Assembly: GCF_030272615.1 (NCBI RefSeq)
Contig: NC_081407.1
Span: 139,816,897 to 139,876,896, forward strand
Source: Cryptomeria japonica
Taxonomy: Eukaryota; Streptophyta; Pinopsida; Cupressales; Cupressaceae
Length of the DNA: 60,000 nt
Direction: 5' to 3'
In this document: in pieces, positions 53,425 to 60,000 of the stretch
Layout: every line of letters begins with the position of its first letter
How positions within the stretch are numbered: position 1 is the first letter of the stretch
Program-made: the position numbers and the translations under genes
Notes under the pieces: model-generated
Seen by the model: the letters and a program-made list of their open reading frames with translations, nothing else
Database searches by the model: none
What the model was told of the DNA's origin: nothing

Positions 53425-56022
53425 CATCTCAATGCTACCAGTAGCTCCAGTAGTCCCACTGGCACTTTGGTTTGAAGTGTTGCCCAAACCTCTTCTTTCT
53501 CATTTGGACCTCCAGATTTGTAGTGCCCTATCGTAAGGAAAAGTGTGGACATCATACCTAGATGTATAGAGCCTCAAGCAATTTTCCAAATTTTTGTCTA
53601 GTTTGTTTCTTAGCTTTGATTTTAGGAACCCCAAAGCACTGAAAACTCTCTCATCTTCCACCGAACCCAATATCATGGTAAGACATAAATCAGAAAGCTT
53701 CACATATTCTGGCATTGAATCACGCAAGGTTTCGTTCTCAGCTATATATTTCCAAACCCTTGTTACTGATCCCTCTTCGCGAGGGTTATCCATTTTGGCA
53801 TATTTTTCTTTCATAGTGTATGCAAAATGAGTTGATTGCTCTCGAAGATGAGTTTTGCCTAATATTCCATTTATAGTTACTCCATTAAATTCTCTGGAAA
53901 TGCAAAATTGTTTTACCAAAGTCAGTAGCTTACTTTGAAAATCAGATGCACTGTTGAGGCTCCAATAATGAGGAAACACAATAGACATGGCTTCGATTAG
54001 GTTGTCAGGAGGGAATCTGCTTCTAATTTGTGAGGAAAGATCATATGCAATTTTCTTCATAGAAGTATTTACAGTCTCAACAATCTTGTCGAAATCTTCC
54101 TTTGTAACTCTTGCTAGTTTCTTCCTGGGGCGCTTTCCTGGTTCCTCGGGGTCGACCGTGGCATAGAAGTGCATTGGTATCTCAACTCCCCATACATTGG
54201 CACATACCTCCCCGTCTGCACCGATTTGTAAAAAGTTATCAGGAATGTTCAAATTTGTGAGTGTCCGCCACTTAACAAATTTTTCATCAGATAGTGTTGG
54301 TTGATTTCGATAAAGATTGTCGAGGGTCAGGCATGTCATCTTACGCAATGTAGCATATTCTGCAATATACAGAGCTCTTTTTTGGGAAGCCTTCATAATA
54401 TTTCTCATTTCCTCTAGCATGGGCAGAAGAGCTGCTAAAGTTAAGAGTGTCTCTAAATTACTTAACCTTCCAAGAAGTTCTGGAAATTTTGGTTGATCTG
54501 ATTCGTCGCGAGTTGTGTGAATTAGTCCAATCAAGGATGGATATTCTGAAAACACTCAATGCACTAGACCATCCAAAGAGATCCATCTGGTATCATTATC
54601 CTTGAGAAGCTTGTTCCCATCAGTTAATCCATCAACAAAGTCTTGAAATTCCATAAATCGCTTGGGACTTCGACAAAAGTGTGAGTAGAGCTCTCTGATT
54701 AAAATTTCAATTTTTTTAACCGAAGCAAACTTGCTCACAATTCCAAAAGCTAGATTCATTATGTGAGCCATGCAGTGAATTGCAGTAATGTACGGTGCAA
54801 ATGAAGTTTCAATCTTTGTACAAAGTTGGTTCCTGTGACCTTGCATTATTGAAGCTCCATCTGCTCCAACACAAACCAGTTTTTTGGCTACCGTCATGTC
54901 ATCCATACCTCCATATTCAATTAAACTTCTCTTTACTAGTTGAAATAAATTTTCCGTTGTCGCTCTCTCCTTCATTTTAGCAACAGATAGTAGATGAGGT
55001 TGGCGGGTATGATTCTCTACAGTATAAACATGCATGCATACCCATGAAGTATTGTCTACTGCAGTAACTTCGTCTAAAGAAAATGCAATGAAGTTTGACT
55101 CTCTTATTTTTTCCTATACATCTTCTTTTTCAACCTCTGCAAGACAACTTGCCCATTCCCATCCACTGTTTACTGACCAGTGTCTATTAGGATAGTTAGG
55201 AACTTTCAAAAAGTGTAATAAACCACTAATTGATGGGAAATCTGTCATAGAACGCCCTTTACTCAAAATATGAAAAACAACGCTTAACTGAACAGCTTTT
55301 CCCAGTTGTTCTATTTCAATTGTTTTTCCAAAAACAGCTTCAATAGAACCTTTAACTTCAGCAGGCTTCATCTGTAATTTCTCATGAAAATAATACTCTT
55401 CGGCATTCCTCACATGCTTACATTCATCCTTTGTTTTCCATCTTATCACTGATTTTTCAACCCCGTCTATCATTTGTTTTTCATAAACTTTACCCATATG
55501 CTTTTCTATGATGTCAAATTTTAGCTACAACCTAATTTCCTTGTTATGTTTCCAAGTGCAAATCTTACACCTGCATTCTATTGGAGGCTCACCTTCAATT
55601 GGATTCTCGACTGGTTCAATGAATGGATACTTTGATGCCCAATTAATTTGAAAATTCCTCACTAACATATCCCACTCCCGATCCTTTTTTGATTGTGGTT
55701 CACCCTTTTTTGATATGGCTATTCTTTTCCCCTTTCGTGCATTATCATCAATGGCATTATCACCCAAGTCGATTATATCATTCCAGCTAACTTGGGTATC
55801 TACCAAATAATCTTCTTCAAGATCATCCTGGTCTGAGATATCATGTTCACCGCCATCTTCAACATGCGGTGCAGGTGGCGAATTTTATACTTGTATTTGT
55901 GATGATGTACCTTCCTTATTTTCACATCCAATGCCAAAGTACGAAGACAACGTTCTGCTTTTTGTTGGCCTCTCCTGGCCTTCCCCACTTGCAGGTTTCC
56001 TACCCCTCTTCTTGTTCGACAT

Positions 56023-56369
56023 CTCCAATGAAATAAAGGCTTCCAAAAAAATATCAATTTGTTGAAGAAGCAATAATAGGCTATAATGTATAATATACCA
56101 CTTCAAAAATATGATCGCTCACCTTTAGGCTTTAGGTCACTAGCAGTAGCCAATACAGTCAACGACTCAGCAACAATGATTTTCCTTGGTCTGAAACTTC
56201 GCTGTTGATCATAATTCAAAGCCTAGAACCCACCAGATTGTGTTGAGATATTGAGATAGATCTGATCTTTGCATGTATTTATACCAATCCTTATATGGTG
56301 AATTCCGCGGGAATTTTATATGGTATACAAATATTTGGTGAATCCCGCATAACTATAACATGACTTATG
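56023..56369. other. Upstream region of the hAT transposase gene
   Basis: Non-coding; probably holds the transposase promoter and 5' UTR. ATGGTGAATTCCGCGGGAATT at about 56296-56316 is a near-palindrome. Confidence 0.45.
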
Positions 56370-56827
56370 TAATTTTTGAGGCGATTATAGGTCATCCAAA
56401 TACGACTTATGTAATTTTTGAGGCGATTATAGGTCGTCCAAATAATAGCCGAATACAATATAGTTGGTGAAAGTTGGGGTGAATGGAGACACGTGTCGGC
56501 AAGATGTCAGGCGAATTGGGTCCCCCTGGATAACAAATCTTCACATGCCTATAGGCGAATTAAGGTCATCTATTAAGGAAACCTTAGAGAGTGTAGGCGA
56601 AACAATTAAATTTATCGTGTGTCCACCATATATTGTATTGGCGAAATCATCGCATAGAAAAATTTATTTGCATAAAACATATGGCGATCGAGTCGTGACT
56701 ATGATGGAAATTGATAATGTTCTAGCGACATGGCCACCCCCAAACAGTACAAAATATTTGCCATTTCCGACATGGCCGACGTGAAAAATTCGCCATTGGC
56801 AAATATTCGCCACTAAAGTAAACTCTG
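56370..56827. repeat. hAT right subterminal repeats (GGCGAA/GGCGAT motif)
   Basis: Includes two 35-bp copies of GACTTATGTAATTTTTGAGGCGATTATAGG at about 56363 and 56404, further GGCGAA/GGCGAT at about 56510, 56553, 56599, 56639 and 56681, and inverted TTCGCC at 56788 and 56806. Confidence 0.7.
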
Positions 56828-56835
56828 CGTTTTAG

Positions 56836-56961
56836 TATTATATTATGTTTCAGCAATATTCAGTTTATGCTTAACAGTAAAGTTATTGTTAAAGAAAGGA
56901 TTTGAAGTACTGATTCACCCCTCCCCTCTCAATACATTAGCTTTCCATATTGGGCCTAACA
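56836..56961 (+). repeat. 3' LTR of the copia-like element, right part
   Basis: Continues the LTR after the hAT insertion. It ends with GATTCACCCCTCCCCTCTCA...GGGCCTAACA, the same style of U5 end as the minus-strand solo LTR at 26715. Confidence 0.8.
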
Positions 56962-57923
56962 GAGTTGATCTCTCCTCGATACCCAGTCTCACCAAGTGCT
57001 TCTTCCACCTTGGTTTACTTTGAGTGTTTAGCTTGTCAACTAAGCCATGACAAGATTCAGGTAGCTGGACTGCCTCGTATGTCATTAATGAATCTCAACT
57101 TGCAAAGGTGGCCACATGTTTGAGAGGTAACCCACCATAAATTCTCCCACATCCAGTACAATGTGTTAGTAGGTTGCCGCCACCTTTGCCAAAGAAAAAC
57201 ACGACCATCCTCTACAAACATACCCACCCAAGATATTAGAGGAGATTTCTTCATAATATGTGACCTTTGGGTTGCACCTTCATACTCCATCTAACAGAGC
57301 ATTTAAGACTCAAGTTTCCCTTTTTCAAAACATATCACCCCACATGCAAATAACGGCCAAAACAACATCAATTTCAAGCTTTGAGTTTTGAGTTCTACCA
57401 CTCAATTCAAATTAGAGTCATTGTTTAGGTAGACGTCAAAATTGACTTCACCTACTTGTAATTTGAAAGCCCAGTTGGCACATAAATCAGCTTCTTTGTT
57501 TCCCTCCCTTAGGACATGGGAAATATTGAAGCTATGGAAAGTTGCTAAGAGTTCCTTCATGTCTTGAATTTCCTTGTCTATCTTCCAATTTAGTGTTTCA
57601 TCCCTAACAATGGCATGGGTCATGATTTGAGAGTCCTCTTCTAAATGTATTTTTGTCACACCAATTCTTCCTACCAATTGGACTTCCGTCAAAGTAGCTT
57701 TTGCTTCAATTTCATTATTTGTTCTTGGGGGAAGACACTGCTTGCCTTTTGCAATGACTTTACTATTGCAGTCCTTAGCCACGTAACTCTTTCTAGAGGG
57801 ACTTGGATTTCCACAAGTTGATCCATCAAAATTAATTTTGATCCAACTAGGTTCTGGGGGGCACCAAGTAGATATCTTTTCCTGAGAAACATTAGGATTA
57901 ACCTTAATAAACCCATTAAAGGG
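56962..57923 (-). pseudogene. LINE, 5'-truncated part with RNase H domain
   Basis: Minus-strand frame 57923-57402 (174 codons, unbroken) has the RNase H fold of plant LINEs (RVT_3 type): WIKINFDGSTCGNPSPSRKS with the first Asp, NNEIEAKATLTEVQLV (Glu), IHLEEDSQIM (Asp) and NISHVLREGNKEADLCANWA (last Asp). The left boundary of truncation coincides with the 19-bp target duplication at 57924-57942. Downstream (57290-57057) a second open stretch reads SWVGMFVEDGRVFLWQRWRQ, function unknown. The LINE continues at 30337-31125 beyond the nested insertions. The RNase H removes RNA from RNA-DNA hybrids. Confidence 0.85.
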
Positions 57924-57942
57924 TAATGTTAGCACACATCTT
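57924..57942. repeat. 19-bp target-site duplication of the LINE (other copy 30318-30336)
   Basis: TAATGTTAGCACACATCTT is present identically at both places, directly beside the poly(A) tail on one side and the truncated 5' end on the other. Confidence 0.88.
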
Positions 57943-58091
57943 GTTGATGTTAGAATGTGTTAAATAAGGAGTAAGATGTGCCTTAGACAAAAAAAAAAAG
58001 AATGAATATCACCATAAACTAGGACATAGATATGATTGAGATGTCACAAAAGTTCATTTGAATCCAAAAATTAACTTGAAACCCTACCCTA
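57943..58091 (-). pseudogene. Ty3/gypsy integrase fragment, part 1
   Basis: Minus-strand reading LSKAHLTPYLTHSNIN (57990-57943) supplies the two His of the HHCC zinc domain and continues into KMCANIRKLYHW at 30336-30290 when the LINE is removed. Upstream sequence is too decayed to read, with a run of 11 A at 57991-58001 on the plus strand. Confidence 0.75.
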
Positions 58092-59034
58092 TGTTGGCAA
58101 TTGACACTCATCCGGTTTAGTTGTGTTGTCATTGATGGCAAAACACATCATTTTGGGTTGGAAATTTAACCAGTACTCACCGGTATTTATGATTTGGCAA
58201 CCGGCATTCAAGTCATCTAGCAGACAAGGGAAACCGGCAAACTAGGAACCGATATATGAGGCCGACATAGGAGATTGATCTGGCAGGTCTACATGGCAAC
58301 AATCAACGGCATCGGTCACAAAGTTTAATGTATTTATTTTTTTCTAGACCGACATGTAGATAAACTATAATATCATTATAAGCTGACATAAGGCATTCAT
58401 GTTTATGTTTGGGAAGGGTATTTAAGACAACTTGGTTAGGTTATTTTGGATCTATAGATAGAAAGAAGGAATATATAGTGGTGTGATATTGTGCGAGCAA
58501 TATTGATCGATTGAATGTGAATATAACATTCTATAGTTGGTCTTGGTTATTTGTTTAGAGGTTTGGGATGCGAAGTAAGTTATCGGTAAAGGAGGACACA
58601 TTGAAAACCGGTACAGATAATGCTTGAACCGGAACTCATCCAGCATAGCAGATGCATTCTCTGAGTTCAAAATTTTGTTTGTAAACTAGTATTTGGTGTT
58701 TGTAGTCAATGAGGCTCCTTTTGTGATGAGCAGTGGACTCTAGGTTGTTGGCCTTCCTGCATGTGCAGGCCCCTATTGTAATATTTATTCATTTGGCCAA
58801 TGGATAGATATTGTGGGTCACCAATCCCACCATGGTTTTTCCTCTTTGAGGTTTTCCGCGTATAAATCCATGTGTTATGGTGTATGTTCTTGTGGTGGCA
58901 TCATTTCTACTTACTGTTATATTCTTTTATGGTTATCAGTTGTTGAATTACTTTGTTAATGAGATTAAAATTGATTTCACTATTAGAACATTGATTCACA
59001 CCCCCCCCCCCCTCAGTGTTCATGGATTCCAACA
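58092..59034 (+). repeat. 5' LTR
   Basis: 943 bp, TGTTGGCAATTGACACTC...GGATTCCAACA. Contains TTAGGTTATTTTGGATCTAT with CTATAGATAG (58451) as promoter candidate and a run of 12 C at 59001-59012. Confidence 0.85.
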
Positions 59035-59036
59035 AT

Positions 59037-59050
59037 TGGCATCAAAGCCT
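59037..59050 (+). other. Primer binding site
   Basis: TGGCATCAAAGCCT, two transitions away from the initiator Met PBS TGGTATCAGAGCCT, two bases after the LTR. Confidence 0.8.
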
Positions 59051-59087
59051 AGTACCTTGGAGTAAGTCTAACAGCTTAAGGAAGATC

Positions 59088-59807
59088 ATGAATCTGGAAT
59101 CCATGGACATGAGTTTGGAGAAACAACTTGAAGTAGCACTTGAAGAGTATGATGTTGAAAGGATGAAGAAATTGAAGTTGCAAGATGAGTTGAACTCTGC
59201 AAAGGAATTTATTCTTATCCTATAGGAGAGGTTGTCATCTGCTCAAGCTAGAAGAAAGGAATTTTTACAAAATCAGGATGATAAAGAAAATAATGCCCTT
59301 AAAGAACAATGTCAGAAGCTGAGTCAAGAGAATATTGTCATGAAGAATGAAATGCAAACCCTAACCATGAGGATGCCAAAGGATATTGAATACCAGAAGA
59401 AGAATGCAGAAAATCTTGGCAAATCTTTGAAAGATAGATCTGAGGAATGCATTAGGCTGGCACATGAGAATGATAGGTTGAGAACTGAGCTGGTGCTAAC
59501 CCATAATAATGAGCAAGAGTTGGAAAGATTGATAATCATTCTAAGGGGAGATATGGATATTGCAAATGAATACAAAGACAAGTTTAAGGACATTTTTGCA
59601 AATCCTGATGAGCTATTGAAGGGTCAAAGGTGCAAGGGAGATACTAGAGGTCTTGGATTTGAGCATGGAGAAAGCTTCGGTACTACAAATGAAGTTGAAA
59701 CAACCAATCAAAAGGAGAATCCACCTGTCAACCAATACTCACCATTATTCATGATTTGGCAACCGACTTTCAAGTCATCTGGCAGACAAGGGAAACTGAC
59801 AAACTAG
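59088..59807 (+). pseudogene. Coiled-coil ORF, probably a gag-region protein, fused to LTR
   Basis: ATG at 59088 (MNLESMDMSLEKQLEVALEE). About 210 codons interrupted by one TAG at 59223 show nearly continuous heptads (LKLQDELNSAKEFIL, LSQENIVMKNEMQTL, LAHENDRLRTELVL, LERLIIILRGDMDIA), then CKGDTRGLGFEHGESFG, after which the reading frame runs into 3' LTR sequence from 59726 and ends at 59807. No capsid or enzyme motif is present. The original C-terminus was lost in the deletion. Confidence 0.7.
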
Positions 59808-60000
59808 GAACCGATAAATGAGGTCAACATAGGAGATTGATCCGACGGGTCTACACAGTAACAATCAGCGGCATCAGTCACAAAGTTTAATGTATTTTTT
59901 TTTGTCTAGACTGACATGTAAATATATTATAATATCATTGTAAGCTGACATAAGGCATTCATGTTTATGTTTGGGAAGGGTATTTAAGTCAGTTCAGTTA
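59726..60000 (+). repeat. 3' LTR (5' end deleted, continues beyond the window)
   Basis: Aligns with 58168-58440 of the 5' LTR over the visible 275 bp. Confidence 0.85.

Larger units (their letters stand above)
47497..56022 (-). pseudogene. hAT transposase gene, interrupted by a copia element
   Basis: One minus-strand frame from ATG 56022 (MSNKKRGRKPASGEGQ, basic) continues to 53425, then across the copia insertion (47596-53424 plus TSD) to TAA at 47497, about 897 codons. In order: acidic N-terminal linker; zinc finger CRCKICTWKHNK...EKHMGK (55560-55480); first catalytic Asp region FSLDEVTAVDN; CVGADGASIMQG (second Asp); IHCMAHIMNLAF (C-x2-H); NDTRWISLDG (RW motif); and the dimerisation end GSVEDERVFSALGFLKSKLR. 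This matches the ZNF862-like group of hAT transposases. Stops at 55885 (TAA), 55525 and 55114 (TAG), 54556 and 53500 (TGA); no frameshift. The acidic tail (EEATDGNQESTEFDEDEWQL) lies beyond the copia insert. Transposase cuts at the TIRs in the nucleus. Confidence 0.93.
37215..56827 (-). mobile_element. 19.6-kb hAT-superfamily DNA transposon with cargo genes
   Basis: Left end CAGGGATAACTTTAAG (37215) and inverted right end CAGAGTTTACTTTAGTGG (from 56827) give an imperfect TIR of consensus CAGRGWTWACTTTA, the CAGRG form common in hAT elements. Flanks are TGTTTTAG (37207-37214) and CGTTTTAG (56828-56835), an 8-bp duplication differing by one C/T at a CpG. Removing the element rejoins a copia LTR. 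It carries a hAT transposase on the minus strand, a long convergent gene on the plus strand, two unrecognised ORFs and a nested copia element (47596-53424). Without that insert it is about 13.8 kb, long for a hAT. Confidence 0.92.
31126..56961 (+). mobile_element. Ty1/copia-like element lacking its 5' LTR, split by a hAT transposon
   Basis: Contents: zinc-knuckle gag remnant (31171-31939), long ORF (32488-35848), PPT AAAAGGGGAGAT (36161-36172), and a 3' LTR starting TGTTACTATTTACTAAG at 36173. The LTR runs to 37214, is interrupted by the hAT element and resumes at 56836, ending GGGCCTAACA at 56961 (about 1168 bp in total). GAGTT at 56962-56966 is the expected right target duplication. No pol genes and no matching 5' LTR lie to the left, so the 5' part was lost. 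Element type is inferred from the PPT form, the LTR ends and the gag type. Confidence 0.75.
58092..60000 (+). mobile_element. Internally deleted LTR retrotransposon, right end outside the window
   Basis: 5' LTR 58092-59034, PBS, a short internal region with one ORF, then LTR sequence again from 59726 to the window edge. Homology between LTRs begins 76 bp into the LTR (AACCAGTACTCACC against AACCAATACTCACC), so a deletion removed everything from within the ORF to the first 75 bp of the 3' LTR. Many LTR differences are C/T at CpG, indicating age. Confidence 0.85.

Noticed and set aside
1-60000. tRNA or rRNA genes
   Set aside because: No cloverleaf or rRNA-like stretch recognised by eye; only PBS sequences complementary to tRNA ends were seen.

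Overview
This window looks like transposon-dominated nuclear DNA from a land plant, probably a large gymnosperm-type genome (moderate confidence). It is AT-rich, contains no intact host gene, and nearly every recognisable coding region belongs to a plant mobile element (Tat-type Ty3/gypsy, Ty1/copia, LINE, hAT). Open frames are broken mainly by TAG, TGA and TAA where CAG, CGA or CAA would restore the reading, which fits decay by deamination of methylated cytosine.

Left part (1-6301): the 3' end of one LTR retrotransposon (polypurine tract plus LTR) carrying an apparently exact 925-bp tandem duplication, then a solo LTR of the same family (2829-3632, TSD GTAAC), then 2.6 kb of unassigned AT-rich DNA. 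The middle-left (6302-26458) is one complete but decayed 20.2-kb Tat-lineage Ty3/gypsy element with 1.24/1.26-kb LTRs and TSD TTATA. It has gag, protease, G-patch, RT, two RNase H domains and integrase in order. Between integrase and the 3' LTR lies an antisense two-exon gene with a plant mobile domain (PMD) and coiled-coil tail. A 989-bp non-coding element with 33-bp terminal inverted repeats and TSD ATGA interrupts its pol.

After a minus-strand solo LTR (26715-28433) comes a five-level nest that can be rebuilt from target-site duplications. A minus-strand Ty3/gypsy integrase (30175-30336 continuing at 57943) was split by a 5'-truncated LINE (19-bp TSD). The LINE was split by a Ty1/copia-like element lacking its 5' LTR (ends 56961), which carries a multi-zinc-knuckle gag remnant and a very long ORF of unknown function. 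Its 3' LTR was split by a 19.6-kb hAT transposon (37215-56827, TIR CAGRGWTWACTTTA, 8-bp TSD YGTTTTAG). The hAT transposase gene (minus strand) was in turn split near its 3' end by a young Ty1/copia element (47596-53424, TSD CATCT). Removing each insert restores the reading frame or sequence of the layer beneath.

The most unusual content is (a) the hAT cargo: a convergent long gene with G-patch and coiled coil plus two unrecognised ORFs; (b) the antisense, intron-containing PMD gene in the Tat element; (c) the copia leader, which carries permuted and inverted fragments of the host ribosome-biogenesis gene NSA2 and four 23-nt stem-loops whose terminal base pairs covary. The right end (58092-60000) is a further LTR element with an iMet-like PBS, a coiled-coil ORF and an internal deletion that fuses the ORF to its 3' LTR.
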